A stretch of 39,132 bases of DNA from Pseudomonadales bacterium (lineage in GTDB: Bacteria > Pseudomonadota > Gammaproteobacteria > Pseudomonadales > Azotimanducaceae), in the NCBI GenBank assembly GCA_022827905.1, contig JAJEIQ010000035.1:1-39132 (forward strand), given 5' to 3'. The position numbers were made by a program, and so were the translations under genes. The notes below the pieces were generated by a model that was not told where the DNA came from, did no database searches, and saw only the letters and a list, made by a program, of their open reading frames with translations. Below are positions 7,179 through 16,560 of the stretch, piece by piece. How positions within the stretch are numbered: position 1 is the stretch's first letter; each line of letters begins with the position of its first letter.

Positions 7179-9512
7179 ATGGCTGAAACCTATTCCGTGC
7201 TGCCGTTGAAGAACACGGTGGTCTTTCCGCAGATCGTCATTCCCCTGGCCGTGGGCCGCAAGCGCTCCCTCGCCGCGGTCAAGGCCGGGGTCGAGGCCGG
7301 GCGGCGCATCATCACCGCCGCCCAGAAGGAGGCGGGGATCGAGGATCCCTCCTGGGAGAACCTCTTCGAGATCGCCACCATCTCCACCATCAACCACATC
7401 GAGAAGCGGGACAAGGGCTCCCAGGTCATCGTGCAGGGCGCGGAAAGGGTGCGCCTGCGCCCAACCGCCCAACACGACGACTACTTGGAGGCGGAGTACG
7501 AACGCCTGCCATCGCTCAAGATGGAGGATGCCGGCGAGGATGCCGCCCATGTGGACGCGCTGCTCAGCGAGAACCTGGAACTGTCCAAGCGCATCGCCAA
7601 CCTCTACGGCGGCGACAACGGCGACCAGATGTTCCAGCAACTCATCGGCTCCATCAACGACCCGGTCACCCAGATGTACCGCATCGCCAACCTGGTCAGC
7701 ATTCCGCTGGAGCAGGAACAGGCCGTCCTTGAGTGCGACACCGTGCGGGCCTTGATGGAGAACGTCCACGAGATCCTGCGCCACGAGCTCAAGGTCACCG
7801 AACTGCGGCGGCAAATCTCCCAGCAGGCCCGGGAGGACATCGACAAGCAGCAGCGCGACCACCTGCTGCGCCAGCAGAAGCGTGCCATTGAAGAGGCGTT
7901 GGGCGAAGAGGACGACGAGGACGTCGCCGAACTGCGCAAGCAGATCGAGGAGGCGCACCTGCCGGACAACGTGCGCTCCGAAGTGGACCGGGAGCTGAAG
8001 CGCTTAGGGCGCATGTCCAATCACGCCGCGGATTACCAGATCGCCCGCTCCTACCTGGAGCTGGTGGCCGAACTGCCGTGGAGCGAAAGCACCGAGGATC
8101 AACTGGACCTCGACCACGCCCGCAAGGTGCTCGACGAGGACCACTACGGGCTGGAGGACGTCAAGGAGCGGATTCTCGAATCCCTCGCCGTCATGCAGCT
8201 CAATCCCGACGCCAAGGCCCCCATCCTCTGCTTCGTCGGCCCGCCGGGGGTCGGCAAGACCTCGCTCGGCCAATCCATCGCCCGGGCCATGGGCCGCAAG
8301 TTCGAGCGCATGAGCCTCGGCGGCCTGCACGACGAATCCGAGCTGCGCGGCCACCGCCGCACCTACGTCGGCGCCATGCCGGGGCGCATCCTGCAGGGCG
8401 TGCGCCGCGCCGGGGTCACCAACCCCATCCTCATGCTCGATGAAATCGACAAGCTCGGCCGGGACTTTCGCGGCGACCCGGCGGCGGCGTTGATGGAGAT
8501 TCTCGATCCGGCGCAGAACAAGGAGTTCCGCGACAACTACCTCAACCTGCCCTACGACCTGTCCAAGGTGCTGTTCCTCACCACCGCCAACACGCTGGAG
8601 GGCATCCCGCGGCCGCTGCTCGACCGCATCGAGGTGCTGGAGCTGTCCGGCTACAGCGACCAGGAGAAGCGGGCCATCGCCCGCGAGTACCTGATTCCGC
8701 GCCAGCAGGCCGACGCCGGCTTGAGCGAGGCGCAGCTCGACATCAGCGACGAGGCGCTCACCTACATGACCCGCCGCTACACCCGCGAGGCCGGGGTGCG
8801 GGAGTTGGAGCGGGTCATCGGGCGGCTGGCCCGCAAGCGGGCTCGGCAGGTGGTGACGGCCAAGGACGCCGAAGGCCAAATCGGCTTGGAGCAACTCGGC
8901 GAACTGCTCGGCCCGGAAAAATTCAAGTCCGACAAGAGCCGCGAGCAGATCGCACCCGGCGTGGCTGCCGGGCTGGCCTGGACCGAGACCGGCGGCGACG
9001 TGCTCTACGTCGAGGCGGCGCTGACCCAGAAAGACGAAAAGGTCACCCTCACCGGCCATTTGGGCCAAGTGATGCAGGAGTCCGCCAAGGCGGCCCGCAG
9101 CTACATCTGGTCCATCGCCGACACCTTGGGGCTGGAGCGCGCCACCATCGAGGACTGCGGCGTCCACATCCACGTGCCGGCCGGCGCCGTCCCCAAGGAC
9201 GGCCCCTCCGCCGGCGTGACCATGGCCACCGCCCTCTACTCCGCCTACAGCGGCAAGTGCGTGCGCAACAACCTGGCCATGACCGGCGAACTCACCCTTT
9301 CAGGATTGGTGCTGCCGGTCGGCGGCGTCAAGGAAAAGATTCTGGCCGCCCATCGCGCCGGCCTGCGCCACGTGGTCCTGCCCAAGGACAACGAAGCGGA
9401 CCTCATCAAGCTGCCTGAAAGCGTGCGCGACGACATGACCATCACCCTCGCGGAGCACCTGCCGGAAGTGTTCGACGCCGCCATTGGGGAGTCGGCGGCA
9501 CCGTCAGCCTAA
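7179..9512 (+). CDS. lon: ATP-dependent protease Lon
   Basis: Lon unfolds and degrades damaged and short-lived regulatory proteins in the cytoplasm. The 777-residue protein has all domains: N-terminal substrate-binding domain from VLPLKNTVVFPQIVIPL, a coiled-coil/helical linker (about 180-300), the AAA+ module with Walker A GPPGVGKTS near residue 354 and Walker B ILMLDEIDK, and the protease domain with catalytic Ser677 in PKDGPSAG and the partner lysine in GGVKEK (718-720). Its length is close to the usual 780-800. ATG 7179 is the normal start. A sigma-32-type promoter lies upstream. The genes clpX and hupB, frequent Lon neighbours, are absent here. Confidence 0.97.
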   Translation: MAETYSVLPLKNTVVFPQIVIPLAVGRKRSLAAVKAGVEAGRRIITAAQKEAGIEDPSWENLFEIATISTINHIEKRDKGSQVIVQGAERVRLRPTAQHDDYLEAEYERLPSLKMEDAGEDAAHVDALLSENLELSKRIANLYGGDNGDQMFQQLIGSINDPVTQMYRIANLVSIPLEQEQAVLECDTVRALMENVHEILRHELKVTELRRQISQQAREDIDKQQRDHLLRQQKRAIEEALGEEDDEDVAELRKQIEEAHLPDNVRSEVDRELKRLGRMSNHAADYQIARSYLELVAELPWSESTEDQLDLDHARKVLDEDHYGLEDVKERILESLAVMQLNPDAKAPILCFVGPPGVGKTSLGQSIARAMGRKFERMSLGGLHDESELRGHRRTYVGAMPGRILQGVRRAGVTNPILMLDEIDKLGRDFRGDPAAALMEILDPAQNKEFRDNYLNLPYDLSKVLFLTTANTLEGIPRPLLDRIEVLELSGYSDQEKRAIAREYLIPRQQADAGLSEAQLDISDEALTYMTRRYTREAGVRELERVIGRLARKRARQVVTAKDAEGQIGLEQLGELLGPEKFKSDKSREQIAPGVAAGLAWTETGGDVLYVEAALTQKDEKVTLTGHLGQVMQESAKAARSYIWSIADTLGLERATIEDCGVHIHVPAGAVPKDGPSAGVTMATALYSAYSGKCVRNNLAMTGELTLSGLVLPVGGVKEKILAAHRAGLRHVVLPKDNEADLIKLPESVRDDMTITLAEHLPEVFDAAIGESAAPSA

Positions 9513-9591
9513 GATTAGCAACGCGCCTTGTTCGCCAGCGCCTCTCTGCAATAGGATTGCAGGCATTGGCAGCCCGATACAGGAGAGGCCG

Positions 9592-10176
9592 ATGAGCGCA
9601 ACGGAAACGGATCGTTCAGTGGCGTCCCAAGTGAGCTTTACCGCCATGGCGGACGGCACCCGCGCGGACTACGAGCTGATCGCCGAGCACGACGCGCGCA
9701 ATGCGGACCGGACGGCTGAACGGATGATCGCCCTGCTCAAGTCCATGGACGGCCCGTCGCCGTATCCCATTTCCCGCCTGCAGCACGTCCTGCAATCGGC
9801 CACCCGGGCCGAGGCCGACGGCGCGGACGACGAAACAATCGCCGTCGCCCTGCTGCATGACATCGGCGATCAGATCTCCCCGCACAACCACTCCCAAGTG
9901 GCCGCCGCCATCCTCAAGCCCTACGTCAGCGAGCGCAACTGGTGGATCGTGCAGCATCACGGCCTGTTCCAAGGCTACTACTGGTTCGCCCACTACCAAC
10001 GCGACCCGAATGAGCGGGACCGTTACGCCGACCATCCCCACTATCCCGCCTGCGTGGACTTCTGCGAGCGCTGGGACCAGAACTGCTTTGACCCGAACTA
10101 CGCGACCAAGCCGCTGGCTCATTTCGAGCCGCTGGTCCACCAGCTTTTTGCCGCCGCCAAGACGGAATTCGTCTGA
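9592..10176 (+). CDS. HD-domain protein, possibly a PhnZ/MIOX-type oxygenase relative
   Basis: The 194-residue protein has one HD domain: LQHVLQSATRAEADGADDE, then the metal pair in ALLHDIGD near residue 87, and later histidines in VQHHGLFQGYYWFAHY. Most HD proteins are phosphohydrolases, but the LxHxLQxAxxAxxxGADxE lead-in resembles PhnZ and myo-inositol oxygenase relatives, whose di-iron HD sites perform oxidations. The actual reaction is unknown. ATG 9592 follows a good ribosome-binding site, AGGAG (9581-9585), and is preferred to longer in-frame options. The gene follows lon by 79 bp with its own start signals. No phosphonate genes are nearby. Confidence 0.75.
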   Translation: MSATETDRSVASQVSFTAMADGTRADYELIAEHDARNADRTAERMIALLKSMDGPSPYPISRLQHVLQSATRAEADGADDETIAVALLHDIGDQISPHNHSQVAAAILKPYVSERNWWIVQHHGLFQGYYWFAHYQRDPNERDRYADHPHYPACVDFCERWDQNCFDPNYATKPLAHFEPLVHQLFAAAKTEFV

Positions 10177-10371
10177 CGCCGGATTCTTGCGCCGGATGTT
10201 GACGGCGAGACTTGCAATGTGGATGCGTTGTTGTCACAGTCTGCTTCCGCCCGCGATTGAGGCGCGTTGGATCGTCAAAACAAGAGGTCGTCCGCCGCAA
10301 CGCGAAGACGGCCCCGTCAACGGGCGCAGGGGAAGGCGCCTCAGTTAAACGAGCTACGGGAGCGACTGCCG

Positions 10372-11574
10372 TTGGACATACTCGATTGGCTTGGCCATGG
10401 TCTCTGGAATCTCTCGATCTGGAGCATCGCCGCCTACGTCTTGGTCACCACGCACATCACCATCGTCACCGTAACGGTCTATCTGCACCGTCACGCCGCG
10501 CATCGGGCGCTGGACCTGCACCCGGCGCTGCAAAACGCCTTCCGCTTCTGGTCGTGGATCTCCACGGGCATGATCACCCGGGAATGGGTGGCGGTGCATC
10601 GCAAGCACCACGCCACCACCGAATCCGACGACGACCCGCACAGCCCGCAGAGGCAAGGGTTGGGGACGATTTTCTGGAAGGGCACGGAGGCCTACCGGGC
10701 AGCAACCGCTGACCGCGCCTCGATCGAGCGCTACGGCGCCGGCTGCCCGGACGACTGGATGGAGCGCAACCTGTACTCCCGATTTCCCACCACCGGCGTG
10801 CTCATTCTCGCCGCCATCGACGTCGCCCTGTTCGGATTCATCGGCCTGACGGTCTGGGCCGTGCAGATGCTCTGGATTCCGGTGCTCGCCGCCGGCGTGA
10901 TCAACGGCGTCGGCCACTTCTGGGGCTACCGCAACTACGAATCGCCGGACGCCAGCACCAACATGCTGCCTTGGGGCATCGTCATTGGCGGCGAGGAACT
11001 GCACAACAACCATCACGCCTACCCCAATTCCGCGAAGCTCTCGCAGAAGTGGTGGGAGTTCGACATCGGATGGTTTTGGATCCGCCTCTTCCAAGCCTTC
11101 GGGCTGGCCAAGCCGAAGAGCACCGGCCCCATCGTCAAGCAAGTGCCGGGCAAGACCACGCTGGACATCGATACCGCCTGGGCGGTGCTCAACGACCGCT
11201 TCCGGTTGATGGCCAAGTACAAGAAACAGGTGGTCAAGCCGCTCATCAAGCTGGAGTGCGCCAAGGCCGACCAAGCCACCGGAAAGCTGTTCCGGCGAGC
11301 GCGGGCGGCGCTGTGCCGGGAGCAAACCCGCGTAAGCGCCAGCGGCAAGCAGCGGATCGAGGCGGCCGTGGGCGCCAGCCAAACCCTCGCTGCGGCCCAC
11401 AACCTGCGCCTGCGCCTGCATGACATCTGGGCCAAGCGCGGCGGCAACGCCGACGACCTGCTGGCGGCGCTGCGTCACTGGTGCCTGGACGCCGAGGCCA
11501 CCGGCATCCAAGCGCTGCGCGATTACGTCAGCGAGCTGAAGTCCTACACCCTGCCGCGGCTAGCCACCGCCTAG
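10372..11574 (+). CDS. Membrane fatty-acid (acyl-CoA/acyl-lipid) desaturase
   Basis: The three histidine boxes of integral-membrane di-iron desaturases are present: HRHAAH (residues 39-44), HRKHH (76-80) and HNNHH near residue 213, between hydrophobic helices such as VLVTTHITIVTVTVYL and GVLILAAIDVALFGFIGL. It probably places a delta-9 type double bond in fatty acyl chains of the inner membrane. The C-terminal 130 residues are a lysine/arginine-rich helical tail seen in proteobacterial members. TTG 10372 is selected because GGGAG lies nine bases upstream and the protein then begins with the family-like DILDWLGHGLWNL; the frame is open to a TTG at 10267. Electrons must come from a ferredoxin, and one is encoded 58 bp beyond its stop on the other strand. 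Confidence 0.88.
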   Translation: MDILDWLGHGLWNLSIWSIAAYVLVTTHITIVTVTVYLHRHAAHRALDLHPALQNAFRFWSWISTGMITREWVAVHRKHHATTESDDDPHSPQRQGLGTIFWKGTEAYRAATADRASIERYGAGCPDDWMERNLYSRFPTTGVLILAAIDVALFGFIGLTVWAVQMLWIPVLAAGVINGVGHFWGYRNYESPDASTNMLPWGIVIGGEELHNNHHAYPNSAKLSQKWWEFDIGWFWIRLFQAFGLAKPKSTGPIVKQVPGKTTLDIDTAWAVLNDRFRLMAKYKKQVVKPLIKLECAKADQATGKLFRRARAALCREQTRVSASGKQRIEAAVGASQTLAAAHNLRLRLHDIWAKRGGNADDLLAALRHWCLDAEATGIQALRDYVSELKSYTLPRLATA

Positions 11575-11582
11575 AACCCAAT

Positions 11583-11605
11583 CGAGGGCGGGACGCCCTC
11601 GCTCC
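11583..11605 (-). repeat. REP-like hairpin 3 (CTCC on the right)
   Basis: An 8-bp stem, CGAGGGCG / CGCCCTCG with loop GGA (11583-11601), is followed directly by CTCC (11602-11605). It lies between the convergent desaturase and ferredoxin genes. Relative to copies 1 and 2, both arms carry a compensating change (A-T to G-C), so the pairing is conserved. Confidence 0.75.
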
Positions 11606-11632
11606 AAGGAGCCTCGCTCGCCAAAGCGCAGC

Positions 11633-11950
11633 CTACTCCTCCGGCGCGACGGTCAGCGAGAGGCCGTCGGGGACCTCCGTGATCTCTATCTGGCAGGTCA
11701 GTCGAGATCGTTGGGGGTCGTAGTGGTCTAGGCTCGACAACAGGTCCCGTTCGTCCTCGGAGACGCCGGGCAGTTGCGCAAACCCATCCGCAGCCACCCA
11801 GCAATGGCAGGTGGCGCAGGCGCACTGCCCGCCGCAGATGGCCTCGATGCCCATGTCCGCATCGCGCAGCGTCTCCATCAGGGTGCCGCCCGCATCGGCG
11901 TTCAGTTCATGCCGGGCCCCATCCCGGTCGGTCACGTCAAGCCTAGGCAT
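11633..11950 (-). CDS. 2Fe-2S ferredoxin, adrenodoxin/putidaredoxin type
   Basis: The 105-residue electron carrier has the cluster ligands Cys39, Cys45, Cys48 and Cys86 in the pattern CGGQCACATC...LTC, the spacing of putidaredoxin-like ferredoxins that serve oxygenases. Its ATG (11950) overlaps the end of the acyl-CoA synthetase gene by 8 bp, so the two are coupled. It could feed the convergent desaturase or an unlinked P450; no ferredoxin reductase gene is in the window. The GC content matches the core, unlike the second ferredoxin at 34192-34506. Confidence 0.9.
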   Translation of the reverse strand: MPRLDVTDRDGARHELNADAGGTLMETLRDADMGIEAICGGQCACATCHCWVAADGFAQLPGVSEDERDLLSSLDHYDPQRSRLTCQIEITEVPDGLSLTVAPEE

Positions 11951-13520
11951 GGGAAGACGACTCCGTGCCTTCCTTCAGCCGGAACTTCTGCACCTTGCCA
12001 GAGGCGTTGCGCGGCAATTCATCCAACCATGTGATCACTCGGGGCACCTTGTAGTTGGCCATGTGCCCGCGCGCCCAAGTGAGTAGCTCATCCACATCCG
12101 GGCGGGTTCCCGGCGCCGGCACGATGAAGGCATGGCCCACTTCGCCGAGCCGTTCGTGGGGCGCGCCCACCACCGCCACGTCGGCGACCGCCGGATGGTC
12201 GAGCAGGCGGTTTTCGATCTCCGCCGGATAGCAGTTGAAGCCGCCGCAGATGTACATGTCCTTCAGGCGGTCGGTGATCTTGAGGTAGCCGCGCTCATCC
12301 AGAACGCCGATGTCGCCGGTTTTGAGCCAACCGTCCGGCGTGATGGCGGCGGCAGTGGCGGCCGCATCGTCCAAGTAGCCCTGCATGACATTGAAGCCGC
12401 GCACCCAGACCTCACCGGCGGCGCCCGCCGGCAGCGCCCCGCCGTTGCCGCCGGCGATTCGGATCTCGACCCCGCGCATGGCCCGCCCGCAGGTGTTGGC
12501 GATGGTCTCCAAGTCGTCTCCCGACCGGCACATCGAGACCACTCCGGAGGACTCGGTCAAGCCATAGGCGGTGTAAACCTCCTCAAAGCCGAGCCGCTCC
12601 TTCATGTCCCGGACCAACTGCACCGGCACCGACGCTGCTCCGGTCACCGCACAGCGCAAGGAGCCCAAGTCCGCATCGGGCAGGCCGGGATCGGCCAACA
12701 GCGACTGAAACAGCGTCGGCGGACCGGGCAGCAGGGTGATGCGCCGCTGCTCGATGCGGCCCAGCAGCCGCGCCGCATCGAACTGGGCCTCGGGGTAGAT
12801 CGCCGCGCCGCGCAGCAACGCCGCCAGCCAGCCGGCCTTGTAGCCGAACGTGTGGAAAAACGGGTTCACCACCAAGTAGCGGTCTGCCGCGGTCAGACCC
12901 ACGGCTTCGGACCATTCCATGAACGTGGCGATGTTCTGCCCGTGGGTGGTCATGGCCCCCTTGGGCGCGCCGGTTGTGCCCGACGTGTACAACACGTCGG
13001 AAACATCGGTGGGGCGAACGGCCTCGATGCGGCGCTGAAGCTCGGCATCGGACACCCCATCGCCAAGCTGCGCGAAGGCCTCCAACGAGAGTTCGTCGCC
13101 GGAGCCGCTCAGACGCACCACCTGCCGCAGCCCGGGGCAGGGCTGCGCGGCCAGCAGCGCCGCATAGTCCACGCCCAGGAACTCGCCCATCGCAAAGGCT
13201 AAGCGCGCGCCGGAACGGCGCACGATGTCGCCCGCCTCCTCGCCCTTGAAACGGGTGTTGACGGGCACGAGCACACCGCCAACCTGCTGCCCGGCAAGCG
13301 CCGCGACCACCCACTCGGCGACGTTCGGCGCCCAGATGACGAAGCGTTCACCCGGTTCCAGCCCTAAGGCAATGACCGACTTCGACAGTCGATCGGCGCC
13401 CGCCTTCAGGACCGAAAAAGTGATCGCCGCCGTGCCGTCAACGATGGCGGCTTGGTCTGGGTATTGGTTCGCGGCATCCTGAAGAACCTCGGGCAAGGTT
13501 CGATGCGAGTTGTCCGGCAT
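11943..13520 (-). CDS. Fatty acyl-CoA synthetase (AMP-forming, FadD-like)
   Basis: The 525-residue member of the ANL superfamily has the P-loop DVLYTSGTTGAPKGA near residue 175, the GLTESSG adenine-binding turn, GWLKTGDIGVLDERGYLKITDRLKDMYICGG in the hinge, and the C-terminal catalytic lysine in NASGKVQKFRL. It activates a carboxylic acid with ATP and CoA. It resembles the FadD3/long-chain group used for fatty or steroid-derived acids; the exact substrate is not visible. ATG 13520 is preferred over an in-frame TTG at 13550. It is the first gene of a two-gene operon with the ferredoxin and is divergent from dnaB. Confidence 0.9.
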   Translation of the reverse strand: MPDNSHRTLPEVLQDAANQYPDQAAIVDGTAAITFSVLKAGADRLSKSVIALGLEPGERFVIWAPNVAEWVVAALAGQQVGGVLVPVNTRFKGEEAGDIVRRSGARLAFAMGEFLGVDYAALLAAQPCPGLRQVVRLSGSGDELSLEAFAQLGDGVSDAELQRRIEAVRPTDVSDVLYTSGTTGAPKGAMTTHGQNIATFMEWSEAVGLTAADRYLVVNPFFHTFGYKAGWLAALLRGAAIYPEAQFDAARLLGRIEQRRITLLPGPPTLFQSLLADPGLPDADLGSLRCAVTGAASVPVQLVRDMKERLGFEEVYTAYGLTESSGVVSMCRSGDDLETIANTCGRAMRGVEIRIAGGNGGALPAGAAGEVWVRGFNVMQGYLDDAAATAAAITPDGWLKTGDIGVLDERGYLKITDRLKDMYICGGFNCYPAEIENRLLDHPAVADVAVVGAPHERLGEVGHAFIVPAPGTRPDVDELLTWARGHMANYKVPRVITWLDELPRNASGKVQKFRLKEGTESSSHA

Positions 13521-13673
13521 GAGGAAAGGCTTGGCCCCGCTGACGCGCAAGCGAAAACGATAACACGGTTGCCAGGTGCAAATCGCTTGGTGTTGGCGGC
13601 AAGTTTTGCTTGCATTGCCCGCGAGAAAGATTGACGATTCCCTGTCCGCTCACCTCACTTTGCATTCGGTGCC

Positions 13674-15065
13674 GTGTCCGAGCCAGCGCCCACAAACGAA
13701 CCTGCGGACCCGCGCCCGCTGAAGGTGCCGCCGCACTCCATCGAGGCGGAGCAGTCGGTGCTCGGCAGCCTCATGCTGAAGCCCGATGCTTGGTTTGATG
13801 TCATCGACATCCTGGGCGTCAATGACTTCTACCGCTCCGAACACAAGATCGTCTTCGAAGCCATGGATGCCCTGTGGCGGGACAACAAGCCCATAGACGC
13901 CATCACCGTGTCCGACGCCCTGTCCTCCAAGGGCCAGCTCGACCGCATTGGCGGCGCCGCCTTCCTGGCCGAATTGGTCGAGACCACGCCCGGCACGGCC
14001 AACGCGCCCGCCTACGCGCGCATCGTGCGCGATCGGTCCACCTTGCGCCAACTCATACGCGCCGGCCAGCGCATCACCGAAGCCGGCTTCGAGCCCGGTG
14101 GGCGGGGCAGCGACGATCTCGTGGAGGAGGCGGAGCGGGAGGTCTTCGCCATCGCCGAGGGCCGCGTCGCCGACAGCGGGCCGCAGCCCATCACGCCCAT
14201 GCTGAACACCGCGGGTGACGAACTGCGCAGGCTCTATGAGAACAAAGGCCAGTTGCCCGGCTTGCCCAGCGGGTTCGAAGACCTCGACAAAATGACCACC
14301 GGCTTCAAGGATTCGGACCTGATCGTCATCGCCGGGCGGCCGTCGATGGGCAAGACGGCCTTCGCCATGAACATCGTTGAATACGCCGTGGTGCAGTGCA
14401 ACAAGCCGAGCGTCATGTTCAGCTTGGAGATGGCCGCCGAGCAGTTGGTGCTGCGCCTGCTGTCCTCCTTGGCGCACATCGACCAGAGCCGCATGCGCAT
14501 TGGCGAACTCAATGACCGCGACTGGGACAATTTCAGCCGTGAAGTGGCGCGTTTGAAGGACAAGCCGCTCTACATCGACGACACCCCGGCGCTTACGCCC
14601 GGCGAGCTACGCGCCCGGGTGCGCCGGGTATCGCGGGAGGCGGGCGGCATCGGCTTGATCGCCGTGGACTACCTGCAATTGATGAGAATCGCCGGGTCGC
14701 CGGAAAACCGCACCACCGAGATTTCCGAGATTTCCCGTTCCCTGAAGGCCTTGGCCAAGGAGATGCGCTGCCCTGTGCTGGCCCTGTCCCAGCTCAATCG
14801 GGACGTTGAGAAACGGCAGAACAAGCGGCCCATGATGGCCGATCTGCGGGACTCCGGGGCCATCGAGCAGGATGCCGACCTGATACTCTTCATCTACCGC
14901 GACGAAGTGTACAACGAGGACTCCCCGGACAAGGGCATCGCCGAGATCAACATCGGCAAGCAGCGTAACGGCGTCACCGGCACCGTGCGGCTCAGCTTCC
15001 TTGGCGAGCTGACCAAGTTTGAAAGCAAGGCGCCCGACCGCTACGACGACCTCGAACCGCCTTAG
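13674..15065 (+). CDS. dnaB: Replicative DNA helicase DnaB
   Basis: DnaB is the hexameric 5-prime to 3-prime helicase of the replication fork. The 463-residue protein has the N-terminal helical domain (HSIEAEQSVLGSLMLKPDAW), a linker, and the RecA-like domain with Walker A GRPSMGKTAF near residue 222, Walker B LIAVDYLQLM and the arginine-finger region LRDSGAIEQDADLILFIYRDE. No intein interrupts the P-loop. GTG 13674 begins MSEPAPTNEPADPRPLKVPP, a normal DnaB lead. In many gammaproteobacteria dnaB follows rpsF-rpsR-rplI; that block is absent here. radA follows 12 bp downstream. Confidence 0.97.
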   Translation: MSEPAPTNEPADPRPLKVPPHSIEAEQSVLGSLMLKPDAWFDVIDILGVNDFYRSEHKIVFEAMDALWRDNKPIDAITVSDALSSKGQLDRIGGAAFLAELVETTPGTANAPAYARIVRDRSTLRQLIRAGQRITEAGFEPGGRGSDDLVEEAEREVFAIAEGRVADSGPQPITPMLNTAGDELRRLYENKGQLPGLPSGFEDLDKMTTGFKDSDLIVIAGRPSMGKTAFAMNIVEYAVVQCNKPSVMFSLEMAAEQLVLRLLSSLAHIDQSRMRIGELNDRDWDNFSREVARLKDKPLYIDDTPALTPGELRARVRRVSREAGGIGLIAVDYLQLMRIAGSPENRTTEISEISRSLKALAKEMRCPVLALSQLNRDVEKRQNKRPMMADLRDSGAIEQDADLILFIYRDEVYNEDSPDKGIAEINIGKQRNGVTGTVRLSFLGELTKFESKAPDRYDDLEPP

Positions 15066-15077
15066 CCCCGGGTTTTC

Positions 15078-16439
15078 GTGGCCAAGTCGCAAACGGTTTA
15101 CGTCTGCTCCGCCTGCGGCGCGGAGCACGTGCAATGGCAGGGGCAGTGCAGCGCCTGCAACGAATGGAACAGCCTCTCCAAGCTGCGCATCGGCGCAGCG
15201 CCCGTACCCAAGCTGGGTTTCAGCGGCGCGGAGGCCCAGGTGCGCAAGCTCTCGGAGGTGGAGACGGAGGCCTCCGACCGGCTCCCCACCGGTTTCGGTG
15301 AGCTCGACCGGGTGCTCGGCGGCGGCCTGGTGCCGGGCTCCGTGGTATTGATCGGCGGCGACCCCGGCGCCGGCAAGAGCACCCTGCTGCTGCAGGTCTG
15401 CGCCGCCGTGGCCGAGCAATGCCCCGTGCTTTACGTCACCGGCGAGGAGTCCCTGCAGCAGTTGGCCCTGCGCTCTGAACGCCTCGGTCTGCCAGCCGGC
15501 AACCTGGAGGTGGCCGCGGAAACCCGGGCGGAAACCATCGCCGGGCTAATCGAGGAGCGAAAGCCCAGCCTCGTGGTGCTCGATTCCGTACAGGTCATGC
15601 AATTGGAGAGCATCGACAGCATGCCGGGCAGCGTCAGCCAAGTGCGCGAGACCGCCGCCTACTTCACCCGCCTGGCCAAGGGCACCGGCGCCGTCGTGGT
15701 GCTGGTCGGCCACATCACCAAGGAAGGCAACCTGGCCGGGCCCAAGGTGCTTGAGCACATGATCGACTGCTTCATGATGCTCGACAGCCCGGCCGGCAGC
15801 CGCTACCGCACGCTGAGGGGCTTAAAGAACCGCTTCGGGGCGGTCAACGAACTCGGCGTCTTCGCCATGACCGGCAAGGGCATGCGGGAGGTCGCCAATC
15901 CCTCGGCGATCTTCCTGCAGCGCGGCGAGGCGGAGTCCCCCGGCAGCGTCGCGACCGTGATCTGGGAAGGCACGCGGCCCATACTCGTCGAGTTGCAGGC
16001 GCTGGTGGATGACGTGCAGGGCGGCTATCCCCGGCGGGTGGCGGTGGGCTTGGACCAGCAGCGCCTCGCCATGCACCTAGCGGTGCTGCACCGCCACTGT
16101 GGCATCCAGCTCGCCGACCAGGACGTGTTCGCCAACGTGGTCGGCGGCGTGCGCATCGCCGAGACCGGCGCCGACTTGGCGGCGCTCTTGGCGGTGCTGT
16201 CGTCGCTGCGCAACCGCGCCTTGCCGAAGGAGTTGATCGTGTTTGGCGAACTCGGCCTGACCGGCGAAGTGCGGCCGGTGGCCAACGGTCAGGAGCGCCT
16301 GCGCGAAGCCCGCAAGCACGGCTTCAAGACGGCCATCGCCCCCCACGCCAACCGGCCCCGCGACCCGATCAAGGGCATGGCGGTACACGGCGTCAAAACC
16401 CTCGGCGCTGCCTTGGACGTGGTGGCCGGGCTGCCCTAG
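15078..16439 (+). CDS. radA: DNA repair protein RadA
   Basis: RadA is a hexameric branch-migration helicase of homologous recombination. The 453-residue protein has all three parts: an N-terminal four-cysteine zinc finger (CSACGAEHVQWQGQCSAC), the RecA-like ATPase with Walker A GGDPGAGKST near residue 93 and the RadA-specific KNRFG motif (LKNRFGAVNE), and a C-terminal Lon-protease-like domain (GDPI/GELGLTGEVRPV region). GTG 15078 lies 12 bp after dnaB, so both genes probably share a transcript. Nothing is missing. Confidence 0.96.
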   Translation: MAKSQTVYVCSACGAEHVQWQGQCSACNEWNSLSKLRIGAAPVPKLGFSGAEAQVRKLSEVETEASDRLPTGFGELDRVLGGGLVPGSVVLIGGDPGAGKSTLLLQVCAAVAEQCPVLYVTGEESLQQLALRSERLGLPAGNLEVAAETRAETIAGLIEERKPSLVVLDSVQVMQLESIDSMPGSVSQVRETAAYFTRLAKGTGAVVVLVGHITKEGNLAGPKVLEHMIDCFMMLDSPAGSRYRTLRGLKNRFGAVNELGVFAMTGKGMREVANPSAIFLQRGEAESPGSVATVIWEGTRPILVELQALVDDVQGGYPRRVAVGLDQQRLAMHLAVLHRHCGIQLADQDVFANVVGGVRIAETGADLAALLAVLSSLRNRALPKELIVFGELGLTGEVRPVANGQERLREARKHGFKTAIAPHANRPRDPIKGMAVHGVKTLGAALDVVAGLP

Positions 16440-16491
16440 GGCGAGGGTCCGCAACTGAGCGTGGTTCACCTTGAAGTTGAAGGGGGGATGC

Positions 16492-16518
16492 TTGCGCGGC
16501 AGGCAGTTGCTCTACAAT
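16492..16518 (+). promoter_or_regulatory. Candidate sigma-70 promoter of glyA
   Basis: TACAAT (16513-16518) is a five-of-six match to the -10 consensus. TTGCGC (16492-16497) is a weaker -35, 15 bp upstream. The pair lies 42 bp before the glyA ATG in the 121-bp gap after radA, the only place a new transcript could start here. Confidence 0.45.
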
Positions 16519-16560
16519 AGCCGTCTCTTCATCCTTCCGTGAGCCGTTGCGAGGCCGTCC

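Noticed and set aside
8004-9173. Long open frame on the strand opposite lon
   Set aside because: It lies fully inside lon, has no recognisable domain and a low-complexity Val/Leu/Gly/Asp composition, as expected from the complement of a GC-rich gene.
10354-11511. Long minus-strand frame opposite the desaturase
   Set aside because: Antisense shadow of a gene with three clear histidine boxes; no motifs of its own.
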